Shown: positions 1-11,723, counted from the stretch's first letter. The stretch is DNA of 64,000 nt from Piper betle (GCA_033002965.1 JAURVB010012937.1:62001-126000); one strand, 5' to 3'. Translations and numbers: made by a program. The notes: generated by a model from the letters alone, not told the origin.

Positions 1-475
1 GAATGGAAATAAGCGAAGGCGGAGAGCGTCATCAGAGACACCAGGTTGCTTATACATATCACAAACCGATAGGAAATCCATGATATGCCTATTAGGATTT
101 TCAGTAGGCAATCCACTAAATTGTCCTATGGTTTGTAACATGTTAAATAAAACTGGTTTAAGCTCGAAGTGGGTCGCATCCACCGGTGGTGCAATAATAC
201 TAGGTTGTAACCCTCTTGCAAGAGGTACAACCCAATCTTAGATTGCCCTATTGTCATCATTAGCTACTGCTACAATCGGTGGAAGTGGAGGCATTTATTG
301 TTGTTGTGGGTCCATGGCTTCTTCTTCTATGGCTTCTTGTGCTCTTCTTCCAGCGGCACACAAGTTTCTCAAAGTCCTTTCAATCTCTGGATCATAAGAA
401 AACAAGGGTGACCGCACTAATCGATGCATAAACAAATGGTAACAAATAAATGATAGCAAGGAAGAAGACAATGAT
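1..475 (-). mobile_element. Athila-type gypsy gag 5' fragment, copy a
   Basis: This stretch matches 56,036-56,480, the N-terminal gag part of the Athila-type element further right, nearly base for base. It reads on the minus strand as gag but holds stops. It is cut by the window edge, so the rest of the element would lie to the left. Confidence 0.75.
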
Positions 476-535
476 ATAGTTTATTTTTTTCTTTTTTTCT
501 TTATTTTTTTTAAAATCAGACATTATAATTAAGCT

Positions 536-990
536 CGAAGGAAATCCATGATATGCCTATTAGGATTTTCAGTAGGCAATCCACTAAATTGTCCTATGGT
601 TTATAACATGTTAAATAAAACTAGTTTAAGCTCAAAGTGGGTCGCATCCACCGGTGGTGCACAATACTAGGTTGTAACCCTCTTGCAAGAGGTACAACCC
701 AATCTTGGATTGCCCTATTGTCATCATTAGCTACTGCTTACAATTAGTAGAAGTGGAGGCATTTGTTAATGTTGTGGGTCTATGGCTTCGTCTTCTATTG
801 CTTCTTGTGCTCTTCTTCCAGCGGCACGCAAGTTTCTCAAAGTCCTTTCAATTTCTGGATCATAAGAAAAACAAGGGTGACGCACTAATCGATGCATAAA
901 CAAATGATCACAAATAAATGATAGCAAGGAAGAAAACAATGATATAGTTTTTTTCTTTCTTTTACAAAGCAAAGTGTCAGGAAAGTCCAC
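536..990 (-). mobile_element. Athila-type gag 5' fragment, copy b (partial tandem duplicate)
   Basis: A second copy of the sequence at about 78-475, separated from it by a T-rich spacer. The minus strand still reads the start of gag (DPEIERTLRNLRAAGRR). The direct duplication of about 400 bp is not present in the related locus at 56 kb, so it arose after the two loci separated. Confidence 0.7.
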
Positions 991-1475
991 ACAATCTGCT
1001 CAATCACCACTCTATAACACGCAATGCCTTCCCCTATACTACTCAAAGTTTCATCCTTATTAGAATTTAGAACGAATTCAAAACACTAGGGTGCTAGGAC
1101 TCAAGCAGCAAGATATAATTTTAATAAAAAGGCTAAGGCTCAAATAAAGGTAATCAAACAAATATATATAATAAAGGCCATGAAATTGTGTACAGAGGAT
1201 AATTCATATTAGGTAGGCTTGAAGAAAGGCCCAGACTCATCAAAGAGAAATGCCTATATGATTTTCCATTAACATGGCAAGCCAAATATTTCGCCTCGAA
1301 AGTCGTTAGGGCAAATTCTAAAAGTAAAATATCTAAAATAAACACCAAAATTAAGCACATCTAATAAAATATTAATTAACACCAAAAAATAAAGTAAAAT
1401 ATCACTTAATTAATAATATTTATACCCGGGAAGTACAAAATCATATTAAAAATATGGGTAAATATTATATATTTT
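950..1475 (-). mobile_element. Athila-type element, untranslated leader
   Basis: Non-coding sequence matching 56,510-57,050. It ends at the same junction with F1 sequence (GCTGCCACGCTGG) as the other locus, so element edge and host sequence were copied together. No PBS or 5' LTR can be seen. Confidence 0.6.
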
Positions 1476-2130
1476 AAACACTTAATAGCTGCCACGCTGG
1501 CTGCCGGAGACGATGTTTTCTTCCCCATTTCTCACCGCCACTACCATTGTTCAGGGCATTTTGCGGCAAAGGCAAACCACCTTCGATCGAGGCCCTGTCG
1601 GAGGCCCGGTCAACGGCCCGGTGGCGGTCTGGTCGGCAACCCAGTCGGCAGTGGAGGAGGTAGGTTTTAAAAATTAAAATTCCAATTTTACCCATGGTTA
1701 AATAATTTAATAAATATCATACCTAGGGTTTTTTAATTTTTTACCCAAAACCGATTCTTCCCGATTTACCCCGATTCCGAATCGGAGTTAACTCGGTCAG
1801 AATCGGGGTAACTCGGCCGAGTTGGGCGCCGATTCGGGGCCGACCGATTCGGCACCAAATTCGGATCTTTTATATTATTATTATTTCATAATTAATATAC
1901 CATTTATTTATTACTATTCATTTATTGATAAATGAGTTCATTCATTTAATTATTTATAAGCTAATGATTGTTTAATTATTATTCACCTATTTATTTTTAC
2001 TCGAGTTCAGTTGTTATTATTATTGTTTTGCATGTACCTAGCATTTTATTTATTGTTTTTTTACTTATTTGACTTGTTTTTATTTGTTTATTTAGTTATT
2101 ATTTGTGTGTGCGCCTCGATTTGCACGTCG
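1476..2130 (+). mobile_element. F1 LTR fragments with internal replacement
   Basis: 1,476-1,590 matches 57,054-57,150 and 1,861-2,130 matches about 58,437-58,720. The intervening 1.3 kb of the other locus, including its TRIM, is absent and replaced by about 270 bp. Those bases (1,690-1,860) are rich in CCGATTC/GAATCGG words resembling the ends of the hAT-like element at 10,911-11,723. The origin of the replacement is uncertain. Confidence 0.55.
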
Positions 2131-4400
2131 ATTGTTTATTTGTGGATTTGTTAACTCGAGGAATTCTGGTAATATGGAAACTTCAACTAGCAGTGACAAC
2201 TTTCATGGAGTTGGTATGAGTTCCTGTAAAGAAATTGAAGCACTGATGCCGTCCACAGCAAATGGAAAGGTACGACCTTGGGTGGCAATATTATTTTGTC
2301 GTTGCAAAATATTTTAGTATCATTCATTTTCTTTCGTATTTGAACAGGATAGGATATTTTCGGTAGCGATTATTGAAAGAATCAATCTTCATAGTAATCT
2401 ACAGGAATGAGAAAAAAATTTACTATTTAGATTGCCTGGTTACCTTTAGCTAAAACCTTTTGTTTTCTTAAGAGATCATCAAGTTTAAGAGGGGACTGGA
2501 AAAGGAGGTTTTTTGTGCTTGACAGTCATCGAACGCTCTACCACTACCGGACAAAGTGGAGCAAGAATCCAGTAAGCTATTTATATTTTTACTTTGCCCA
2601 AAAACTTATGAAACTACATTGCTTAGCAGATTACTGTTGTTTTCTTCAACAGGCAGCTAGTTCTCATCAATCATCAGGCATGTCAGAACATGGTGGGGTT
2701 TTTGACAAATTCAAATTCACCCAACACTGGGTATCATTTCAGGATGAAGAAAACCTTGATTGTCGAACTGTTTATCTGCGGACATCTATCATTTAGATGG
2801 ATGCCAAGCAATCTGATCTTCGTTTTTGCTTCAGAATTATCTCTCCCTTAAAGGCCTATACTTTGCAGGTCTCTACAGAACTTTTTTGTTTTGTTTCTTC
2901 TGGAAATGTGGGACAGAAATTGGAGCTGTTCATAAAGATTGGGTTGATAAAAGTAAAGGAGTCACTGCTTCGCTTTTGAATTCTCCTTTTCATGAACAGG
3001 TAATGGTCATGGAAGCACTGAATTTTATTCTAAGTTCCTGCTATTTTGTGTGATGACAGACACTTATTTACTGTATTACTTAAATCATATTCTATGGATC
3101 TTGAGACTGTTTTACAAATGTATCACTACGGGATGAAAAAACTGATTATTAAGGATTCAATGTATGTTAAATAGGTTCTCTTTCAAAGACTGGACGTTGA
3201 TAGGAACAACTTAGTTGAAAGTGAACCCGAATATTTATTTACAAGGGCCATGAAAATGTGTGTACAATTTCTTCAGAGAATCCTGGTAACAACAAATGTG
3301 CTGAATGTGATGCTCTTGAGCCTGAATGGGCATCATTAAATCTTGGAATTTTGTTGTGCATTGAATACTCAGGGGTGCATCGGAATCTCAGTGTTCATAT
3401 TTCAAAGGTGAGAATTTAGTGTGTAAACAAAGTATCCATTATCTATCTTATTTAGGACTTTGTGCTAGTTTTAAGTCAGCCAAAGCAAATATATATGTGC
3501 AGGTGAGATCACTCACACTCAGATGTTAGAGTTTTGGAACCAACCATCTTGGACCTGTTTCATGCTCTGGGTAATACTTTTTGCAATTTTGTATAGGAAG
3601 AAGTTCTTCAAATCGAAGATGTGAGGTATTACATGATGAACTTCCTATTAAGGGTGAATGCCATCTATATTTTTGAGGCTTTACATAGCTTAGGTTTCTT
3701 TAGAAGAAAACGTATGGATTTTCGCTTCTAAGAGCTTTTTTTCTTTTCTTTTTTTACAGAAATATATGATTGCAAAATTTTTTATCTTGTTCCGCTATTG
3801 CTATTTCAGCCTGCAACATCTGGAGGGTCATGCTTTGGTGTGATTGAGATGTATTAATTTATTAATAACTATTTCTAGGAAAAGGAACGATATAAAAAGG
3901 ATTTTCTTTCATACAATACATTAATATAAATTTCATGGAATTAATCCTTGGAGAAGTATCCTATTGTTGAGTATAAGTACATTTTATGGTTGAATGTGTC
4001 TGCTATGTTTTCCCCTTGAGTTTAATGTGGACAAGATGCTCATTGGGAAGCCTCCATCTGCATCTGAACCTCCTCTGGCGGCTTCTATTTGGCAAGCTGT
4101 GGAGAGCAGTGACATTAAGAGAGCATACAAGCTCTTTGCGATATCTGATTATGATTCCAATACGACTTATGATGACTTGTGAGTTGGGGATACCTATCAT
4201 TCATGTAACGTACAGGACAGAATGAATAATATAAGCATTGATAAACCCCACGATCCACAGGCTTGTCATTTGATAGAATCAGGCAATGCTGCTTCTTGTA
4301 TTCAATGTTGTTCCCTATTGCATCTTGCATGTCATGGGGAGGATCTTGCTTTGATGTCTGGTTCAATCAAAATAGTAAAATCAGGTCATGTTGGTGTCTG
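2130..4400 (+). pseudogene. ArfGAP (AGD, BAR-PH-ArfGAP-ankyrin class) pseudogene A
   Basis: Exon-like pieces of a plant ACAP-type ArfGAP occur in gene order. They are the post-BAR exon (SSCKEIEALMPSTANGK, ending at donor 2,270), PH exons (LRGDWKRRFFVLDS near 2,485; MDAKQSDLRFCFRIISP near 2,797; KDWVDKSKGVTASLLNSPF near 2,930), the ArfGAP exon (3,245-3,409, [14 protein letters not shown]), and the ankyrin linker and first repeat (4,031-4,350). The family activates GTP hydrolysis on Arf during vesicle traffic. The copy is dead. A TAG at 2,794 interrupts the PH domain where Lys is expected, the fourth zinc Cys of the CX2CX16CX2C finger is Tyr (3,366-3,368), and later exons have frameshifts. The BAR domain is missing. 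A second copy lies at 16.7-20.0 kb. Confidence 0.8.
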
Positions 4401-4402
4401 GT

Positions 4403-4956
4403 TCAATCAATTGCAGATCTCACTCCTCCACGGAACAACATTTGAGCATAGAATTCAGCTTGCTCCTGCCAACAAAGACGTGAATGAAGCACAAACAGCA
4501 AGAAAAGAAAAGAAAACGAAAAACCCATTTTAAAGAAGCAAAAATGAAGTACCTTCAAAGCAACTATGACCGCTGCAAATACTTGTTCTCGGGATTCATA
4601 GAATTTTTTTCTTGCTTCATCAGGTGAAACAGAGGGAACAACTTTTGGTACAACTTTTGCAACTGTAAAGAACTTGATAAGCACTGATTCAGAGCTGATA
4701 ACATGAAGATCATTATCCTTTCACAACATAACATGGTAAATTTATTGGATTTATTAATGCTTAAAAACAAGATATATTAATGGAAGATACAAGTTGGAAG
4801 CATTCTTTGACTATCTAAATTCAACCGAGTCATAGATGCTCTGACAGCAAGATGAAATACCTAAGTTTCCAGAATGTTTCACATCATCAATGAGCAAAAC
4901 TCTATAACTGTTTTCACTGCTAGCTCCTCTTCTATCTCTCACCGACCCAACATCTC
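4403..4956 (-). CDS. ClpS-like adaptor family protein, last three exons (partial gene)
   Basis: Three exons join in frame with consensus splice sites. Exon 4,956-4,861 encodes GDVGSVRDRRGASSENSYRV and LLIDDVKH; exon 4,662-4,553 encodes VAKVVPKVVPSVSPDEARKK; exon 4,465-4,403 encodes EQAEFYAQMLFRGGVRSAID and a stop. This is the C-terminal core of plant ClpS-like proteins, related to the adaptor that hands N-degron substrates to Clp protease. Phases 1 and 0 are kept and there is no stop, so selection may have held until recently. I found no 5' exons or start. The last exon ends beside the ankyrin exon of the AGD pseudogene on the opposite strand. A broken copy lies at 14.2-14.6 kb. Confidence 0.65.
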
Positions 4957-6457
4957 CTGTAAATAACGGAAAATTGTGTCAAAGATACAGAACATACATT
5001 TTTTGCAACCAGTCAGACCTCAATTACTGTAGACATCAAGATTATTATCCAAGCAAGTGAACCCAGTGAGAGTTGGCCAGACTCTGCTACAATGATGTGC
5101 TAAACCATTGAGTCTTCCAAGTGTAGGATATGGGTACATAAAAGTTCATCAAGCAACATCGAGCAAATTGCAGCCAATGAGTTCTCAGCAAATCCCTCTA
5201 ATGATTAAGTCAACCATTGAAAACAACTACACTCGATCTCCAACATTCATCCAAACAAATTAAATATTGTTGGATTTATATAGCAGATGGAAAGAGTGAA
5301 TCCAACAAAAGCAATTCAACAACAAACAAATAAAACATCAATTGAACATACATAAGGAGAAGAACCTCTTGACCAGATGAAAACAATCTGAAAGCAGCTA
5401 ACATGTTTAATCAGATGGAAGATGATTTGAACCACAATTATATAATCAACCACCAATAGAAGTCCATTGAACCACTAAAATAATAGTCAAGTACTGCACA
5501 AACTCTAACCTTTTTTCTACGAAAAAATGAAAAAAAATACTCTGGATTCTTCTCAGAAACCAAGCTTAACTAAGGTATGCCATAAATCCAAGAAAAATAC
5601 ATTTGGAAAAAATCTAAAAGCTATTAAAGAAAGCATGTTTAATCACGTGGAAGACGATTTGAACCACAATGATGAGAGGGGTGCATGACCCGTCAATCTA
5701 ATTATCCATTCTCGGTTAGCTTTAGAAAAGAAAATTAAAAAAATCTATCTTTTAGCTTGTGCCCCCAATTTCATTGTGAGTACCTAATTAGATTCTGCAC
5801 TTAAAAATAAATATATTCCACAACAAACTCCGTCAACAATTGAAGCTTTATATGGTCGTCCCTGCACCAAATTCTTCAATTATCAAGTAAATTAAGAAGT
5901 AACAATGTAGCTGAACAAAATTAGCTGCAGTGAAATCCAACATAAACAGTATCTGATCTTCTTTTTCTTTTTTCCTTGCATTAGACAGACTATAATAACT
6001 TGCACATTAAAAAACTATGATACTAAATAAATAGCATTATCGTGCAACATGAGTCATATCAAAAGCTAAATGGGTAGTAAAGAAAGCTAAACATATTAAG
6101 AGGGAGTCCAAAATAAGCCATATCATTTTCTGGCAGTGCCGAACTGGATAGGAAAAAATTATAAAAAGAACTCAACCTACCGAAGGAGAGAAGATATATA
6201 TATCTATTACACTCGATTATTCCATCATCAAACTGAAGTTCTATCTCTGTTTTATATTTTGCTCTTTAACAAGGATTGTTACAAATCTGTCAACTAATAT
6301 AACCATCCTCCAACCAGCTGGACTAACAGTGGGGGCAAATATTAAAATTATCGAAACTAGATGAGACTTCTGGTTGAATCAATGTCAGAAACTTCAAAAA
6401 GCAATTGTAGAGGAGGGGGCATATCAAGTAGATCAAGTGTGACGGTAAAGGACCATA
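4957..6457. other. Non-coding duplicated flank
   Basis: AT-rich sequence without a recognisable gene. 4,957-5,770 recurs at 14,625-15,440; an 80-bp part (5,575-5,655) recurs four times in the window. 5,900-6,457 matches the region 3' of the other LRK10L copies (23,990-24,460, and in part 21,060-21,400 and 33,540-33,690). Confidence 0.6.
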
Positions 6458-6565
6458 GTTGTAGATGTCCATGATGGCCCGCTTCAAGAAGTTGAGGACT
6501 CTGCCCCTCGCCTCCTCCATTGATGCCAAGTTCAGTGGCACCTTCACCCTCGCCGCAAACACCAT
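6458..6565 (-). pseudogene. NDUFA6 (complex I B14 subunit) first-exon fragment, copy 1
   Basis: The 36 codons from ATG at 6,565 read KVPLNLASMEEARGRVLNF and MDIYN, the start of the plant mitochondrial complex I LYR-motif subunit NDUFA6. About seven residues expected before MDIYN are missing, and after it the frame runs into sequence also found in the 5' flanks of the LRK10L genes. It is a captured scrap, not a gene. An equivalent copy lies at 24,458-24,565. Confidence 0.6.
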
Positions 6566-6595
6566 CTGTCCGATAAATCAGATATGCGTACAACA

Positions 6596-7815
6596 TTATG
6601 GAAATTGATGTGCCATTTCAATTTCATATTTTTTCATGATAGGAGTGGCCTCATTTTCACTAGTTGAAGTTGTGGTTGAATTTGCACTACCTGAGCTGCT
6701 AGATTTACCTTCCCTTGTTATCACTGTTCCAGCAGCACCTCCCTGACGTTGATCAAATGGATTGGGAGGAAGTGGCACCTCCATTCCACCTTCCAACATC
6801 TTCACCACGTCGCTCATCGGCGGCCTCGACTCCGGATTGTACTGCACACACGTCAGTGCAACCAGCAGCACCTCCCTGACCTTGTGCCTATGCTGCTCCT
6901 CAACCCCACACTTGTCCAATATTGCCTCCCAATTTTGTTGCTCATGCTTCTTCCACACCCACCTAGGAAACCACTCTTGGCTCTCACGGCTCATGTTGAT
7001 GTTCAAGTTCTTCCTCCTCCCCACAATCTCAAACAGCAGCATCCCATAACTATAAACATCACACTTCTCAGTCACAGGAATTGGAAACCAAAGCTCTGGT
7101 GCAGCATAACCAGGGGTGCCCCTTGCTCGACTCATGGTCACATGTGTGCTGTCCCTGTTACATAGTTTGGCCAGCCCAAAGTCTGCAACCTTGGGGGTCC
7201 AATTGGTGTCTAATAGAACATTGCCTGGTTTGATGTCATAGTGGATAATTCTCTGTTGGCACTCCTTATGCAAATATGCAATACCTTTGGCTGTTCCTAT
7301 GGCAATGTTAAGGAGCTTCTCCCAGTCAAGAGACCCATAATTTTCACAGAACAAGAACCTGTCTAATGATCCATTTTCAAGATACTCATAAACAAGGGCT
7401 TTCATTGATTGATCAAAGCAGTAACCATAGAGCTTGACAAGATTTATGTGGTTGGTTCTTCCAAGGGTGCCCACTTCTGCCATGAACTGCTCTTTGACTC
7501 TTCTCTTATCAACATTTCTTCGCAGGACCTTAACTGCTATGTTTGCTCCACTGATCTCTCCCTTGAAAACAGTCCCAAACCGCCGGCTCCTAATTTCTCA
7601 GAGAAATTGTTCGTGAAACTGTGCAGCTGTTGCCTTGTGAACCTAATGGGTCTATCTCTGGCCATTCCTATGAAAAACCTTTCAATTGTTTGATTGCTTT
7701 CTGTACCCAATTGGTCTCTCACACTGGCTGTGAACTGGCTTGAAGACCTTTCCCTGATGTTGCTTGGACTTGCTTTCCTGTTATATGTCATAATAATTCC
7801 AGAAACAGCACCCAT
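6596..7815 (-). pseudogene. LRK10L-type receptor-like kinase, copy 1 (frameshifted, 5' exon lost)
   Basis: Kinase exon of a leaf-rust-10-like (LRK10L) receptor kinase. It has catalytic HYDIKPGNVLLD (non-RD, Tyr for Arg), DFG in VADFGLAK, and GTPGYAAPE. One A is missing from the run at 7,577-7,579 (three A, four in copies 2-4), so the frame breaks in the Gly-rich loop. The upstream intron acceptor and exon 1 are deleted: the sequence jumps from mid-intron (about 7,831) into the 5' flank. Unlike copies 2-4 the C-terminal tail reads the ancestral frame (SSSSGSANSTTTSTSENEAT, then KKYEIEMAHQFP), but with a 16-bp scar (6,735-6,750) of the 133-bp duplication. The A-run loss could be an assembly error; exon 1 loss is real if the assembly is right. 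Confidence 0.85.
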
Positions 7816-7831
7816 TCCGAATATCAGATTA

Positions 7832-8210
7832 ATTGGGGAGAAGAAGACCGGAAAATAATATTTCTAGGTAATCATGCAAATAAGAATTAAAATATTATAG
7901 TATACATAAATAATGTTGGCTGATGAAAAAGTTCTATGTAAAATGAATTCTTTTTAGTGTAAGAATACAATCACAATAATTAAATTAATGTTTAGAAAAT
8001 TAATTGTTTGTACTCTACTTAATTAACAAATAAAATACATACTCTTATATTATATTTTAAAGATTTTATTAGAAAAAAATGATATTTTTTGATACTACCT
8101 AACCGTAGAAGAACCAAAATTAATTATCCGAAAGAACAAATTTTATAATAATAAAATTGTCCTTTACTTTTTATTAAAAAAACTTATTCTTCAACAAGTG
8201 GCCGCGCCCA
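7832..8210 (-). repeat. LRK10L 5' flank unit, copy 1
   Basis: AT-rich block shared with 31,925-32,290, 36,700-37,060 and 48,545-48,905, each time upstream of an LRK10L copy. It marks the extent of the duplicated unit. No gene is seen in it; it may hold the original promoter region. Confidence 0.7.
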
Positions 8211-8710
8211 TCTGTGAGCATACATCTTCTAAATGAGTAGTAAAAATTATTTTGAAGATGGATGTATCAAAACTCATCCCACCAAAAACTCCAATCTCAA
8301 ATAAATCTAAAGCTTCCCATATATTATCAAAAAATAAATGCTAGTTTCCTCTGGCTTCTAGCAATTGCCTCGTTTATTTCCCTTCCACGATTGAGAGGGT
8401 GTACATGCTTCTGAAAGCGTAAACCAATCCCCTTCATTATATCTTCTTGAATCCTATCGACGTTTACGATTTTCGAGACAACAACATAGAGGACTTTGAA
8501 GTAAGAGGGCTCCAAAAACTCATACCAAACTTTTTTTGTAAGGGTGGTCTTCCCAACCCCGCCCATGCCATAAATCCCAACAATTCCAACATCGTGTCTT
8601 CAGTAAGAAATTTGCATACCTGATCGAAGGCTTGGTCTTGGTCTTGGCCAATGGAGATTGAGGACGAAATCCGGCTCCTGCCACCAGCTTGAGGAAGCTC
8701 CTGCTGATCC
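8211..8710 (-). pseudogene. CNL-type NB-ARC fragment (P-loop to RNBS-B)
   Basis: Minus-strand reading gives QAFDQVCKFLTED, then after a frameshift VGIVGIYGMGGVGKTTLTKK (P-loop), VVVSKIVNVDRIQEDIMKGI (RNBS-A), LFFDNIWEALDL (kinase 2) and KIIFTTHLEDVCSQMG (RNBS-B). This is the nucleotide-binding half of a coiled-coil NLR of the RPS2/RPS5 type. A frameshift before the P-loop and an in-frame stop before kinase 2 disable it. It ends sharply at the LRK10L 5' flank. The complementary GLPL-to-MHD half lies at 33,684-34,312. Confidence 0.8.
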
Positions 8711-8752
8711 TACACAAGTGTCAAATTCTCCTTCTACATCATCGACCTCTGC

Positions 8753-9247
8753 TCAAGCTATAATCGAATTTCCTGGCGTTTGGCCTTGTGGGTTAACTGG
8801 ATCTACCCCTATCACAGCGGTCAAAGATATAGGAGTCCTTGACACTTCTGCTGGATCAGCAGGAGCAGATGATCCAGCTATAATCGAATTCCCTGGCGTT
8901 TGACCTTGTGGGTTAGATGGATCTACCTCTATCACAGAGGTCGATGATGTAGAAGGAGAACTTGATATTTGTGCAGGATCAGCAGGAGCAAATGGTCCAG
9001 CTATAATCGAATTTCCTGGCGTTTGACCTTGTGGGTTTTCTGGATCTACATGACCTACTTTAGTGGTCTGATGTGCTTGATGGATCCTCGTTGCACTGTT
9101 GATCAACCCTTCTATAGTAGGGTTGATGGGAGGAGGGTTTTCCTTTCGGGTGGTTTTCTTCTTGCCAAAACGGCTGAACATCTTGTGGGATTGGAGGGAG
9201 AAGAATTGGCTGCAGGAATAACAGATCAAGGAATTAAGATCCAACAC
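8753..9247 (-). pseudogene. Orphan LRK10L N-terminal exon with 41-residue repeats
   Basis: A 164-codon reading frame whose part from Met at 9,181 (MFSRFGKKK, then KENPPPINP) matches exon 1 of LRK10L copies 2 and 3. It then holds about 2.5 repeats of some 41 residues built on VDPxNPQGQTPGNSIIAG and APADPAQ. It stops at 8,753 without reaching a membrane segment or kinase; the next sequence is the CNL fragment. It is probably the 5' end of a fifth LRK10L copy. The function of the Pro/Ser-rich module is unknown. Confidence 0.6.
8757..9050 (-). repeat. Tandem coding repeat, period 120-123 bp
   Basis: The word GCTATAATCGAATTYCCTGG starts at 8,757, 8,877 and 9,000, so units are 120 and 123 bp, both multiples of three, and the frame is kept. 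An inverted copy of part of the unit lies at 8,697-8,750, opposite 8,936-8,989. Confidence 0.8.
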
Positions 9248-10590
9248 AAGACCCAGAAACGAAGGAGGGAGGGAGGAGCAAAGGGAAAGTGGATCAAGTG
9301 TGACCCTAAAAGTGTAGAGGAGCGGGCTTATCCTGGACCGAGTTGACTTGATTTAACTCGATTCAACTTGGCCCAATTGACTCAGCAACTCATTTTTGGT
9401 CTTTTTCAGCCTATTTTATCTATTTTTTACCATTTTTATATTTTGAGACTCCCTACATTAATTTAGATATATATTCACATGATTTGACATATTTTTAATG
9501 TTATGAGTATTTTTATTTATTTGCTATTTAGTTTGATTTCACGTGATTTTGACATATTTAATTATTTATTTACCATATATCATATACAGTTCTCAGTCTT
9601 TCGTTAAGTAGTGGGTTCCGATGTAGGTTCCGGAGTTTGAGCTCGTTGTAGACGTGCCGTCACACTTGAAACTTGGACGTCTGGTCCGTTATGACTCTTC
9701 TCAACTTTATTGCTTTATTCTATCGGGGTTTGATTTCTAGATCCATAGGACGTATTGAGTAGTTGTTTTATCGGACCCTACTTGCACTACAATCCAACTA
9801 GACGTATGGTAGTTTCGTAATTATTAACTCTTGAGGATGAGATCTCTCATGTTGTTTTCGAACTTAGCTCTACTTCACGTTGCCTTTAGGCCTACTTAAT
9901 ATGATTCCCTTCCAAGCCTTATATATAGTTTTCATCAGTTTTTCAATAAGCCGAGAGTTGGTGGACTTGACCTTGTATATACTGTGAGCGGGCGTATATA
10001 AAGGTTGCAATGGGTTCTAGATTAGTGAGAAGGTTGCTCCATTCCCGAAGGATCCTGACATCTTTACATCTTGAGCTCCCTTACACCCAGAGAGGTATGG
10101 AGCATACCAGTACTGTAATGTACAACGCATGTCTAGACTTGTGGTATTAAAGGGTATTAAAGGCGACTATGCGAGAGTACTCAACCTTTGTGTTATGGGC
10201 CAGGAGTTATATGGAGGTTTGGAGGGGTTTAGGACATGTGTTTTCCCCGAAAGTGGGCCCAGTTATTGTCGAGAGTGGCATAACATCAGTTTAGTTAGAG
10301 ATGTTATCTAGTCTACAACTTGATAACTCCTCAGTAGATATTCTTTAAGTGTTCCCATAAAGGTATATATTAGTTTTATTTCCTCGTGAAAATCATTTTC
10401 TACTTGCCAGTTTTTATTAACTATTTTCCAAGTCAGAGACATTCGTTGTTAACATTTTCATATTTATATATAAAGGTCATATGTGCTTGTGTATTGGGTT
10501 GGCATTGGTGGAAGGACAAACAGTTGTTACAAACACTTATGTTCAGTGTGACGTTGTTTTTGTTCGTGTTTTTGTCTATGATGCATTTTC

Positions 10591-10642
10591 ATATATATAT
10601 ATATATATATATTTATTTATTTATTTATTTATTTATTTATTT
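10591..10642. repeat. Microsatellite (AT)n(TTTA)n
   Basis: About 11 AT units followed by about 8 TTTA units inside the F1 LTR fragment. Absent at the matching place near 59,780, so it expanded in this copy. Confidence 0.9.
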
Positions 10643-10910
10643 GATATATTGTGATGTATGCTCTAACTAGCTTATGTATTGCAGATCAGACATTGTATCA
10701 GGTATCTTGATAAGATATTCAAATTTCAATTTCAACAGCTATTTTGATATATTTATTCCCTTATTTATCGATTTATATTTTTCTTTACATGCCATTACAC
10801 GTAGCTCCTTATTGCGTTATTGCATGCATCCATTCATTTTTTTCTTGTAGAATATTGGCTACGCATGTACTGGTGTTTTCCTCTCTCGAGGCGCCAAGGG
10901 TTGTTTCAGT

Positions 10911-11723
10911 CAGTGTTGTGAGAAATCGGTGATTCTGAACCGGAATCGAGCCGATTCCGCTCGGATCGGTGGGAAACTAATTCAAAAAACCACTTGAATC
11001 GGTTTTCATCCGAATTGGTCCGTGAATCGGCCGATTCCAGGTGGTGGCGATGGACAGTGAGTGGAGACGGCGTGGTGGGGCTGGGTGGGGAGCAGGGGTG
11101 GTGACAGCGAGCGGCGATGGCGGCGACTAGGTGACGGGGGGGGGCTGGGTGGGGGGCAAGGGGGAGGATGTGGAGGGCGGGGCTGGGGGCGCAGGGTTGT
11201 GGGGCGCGGCCGGCGGGGAGTGGGGTAGCGGGCGCGGGAGAGACGGGGCGGCTGGCGGGGGAGCGCGGGGTGCGGCGTGCGCAGGGCGGGGCGGGGTGAA
11301 GGGGCCGTTGGGGAGGGGAGGCGTGGCTGCGGCGACGACGGCCGTGACGGGGAAGGAGGGCAGATGCGAGAGAGAACAGGCAAATGGGAAAGAAATAACA
11401 GTGGTGGCATTCTCATAATTAAAACTTGACTCGTGTCCGACTCGAGTTAAAAATAATAACTAACTCTAAATAATTCAAAAAAAATCTAAAAAAAATGAAA
11501 AAATATCATAAAATATAATACACATAATAATATCAAAATGACATTAATATCTAATTTTTATATATTTATGTTATCAATTGTCAAATTATTATATACGCCC
11601 GATTTGAATCAAGTCAGACCGATTCAACTGAACCGATTCCTGTCCGATTTAGACCGATTCCGATTCCGATTCTGACTCCCTCCAAAACCAATTCCGATTC
11701 CGATTCCGATTTTTGCAACCATA
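10911..11723. mobile_element. Non-autonomous hAT-like element with 8-bp TSD
   Basis: Starts CAGTGTTGTGAGAAATCGG and ends with the complement of TATGGTTGCAAAAATCGG, imperfect terminal inverted repeats. It is flanked by GTTTCAGT (10,903-10,910) and GTTTTAGT (11,724-11,731), an 8-bp duplication with one mismatch. The related F1 copy near 60,060 has GTTTTGGT and no insert. No transposase frame is present. The middle (11,040-11,400) is very G-rich, and 11,410-11,580 resembles 42,420-42,580. Confidence 0.75.

Noticed and set aside
6749..7165. Plus-strand frames opposite the LRK10L kinase exons (also at 29,954, 34,719 and 46,436)
   Set aside because: Antisense shadows of conserved kinase coding sequence; they recur only because the sense strand is duplicated.
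11006..11416. 136- and 95-codon Pro- or Gly-rich frames on the two strands
   Set aside because: Produced by GC-rich low-complexity sequence inside the hAT-like element; no domain.
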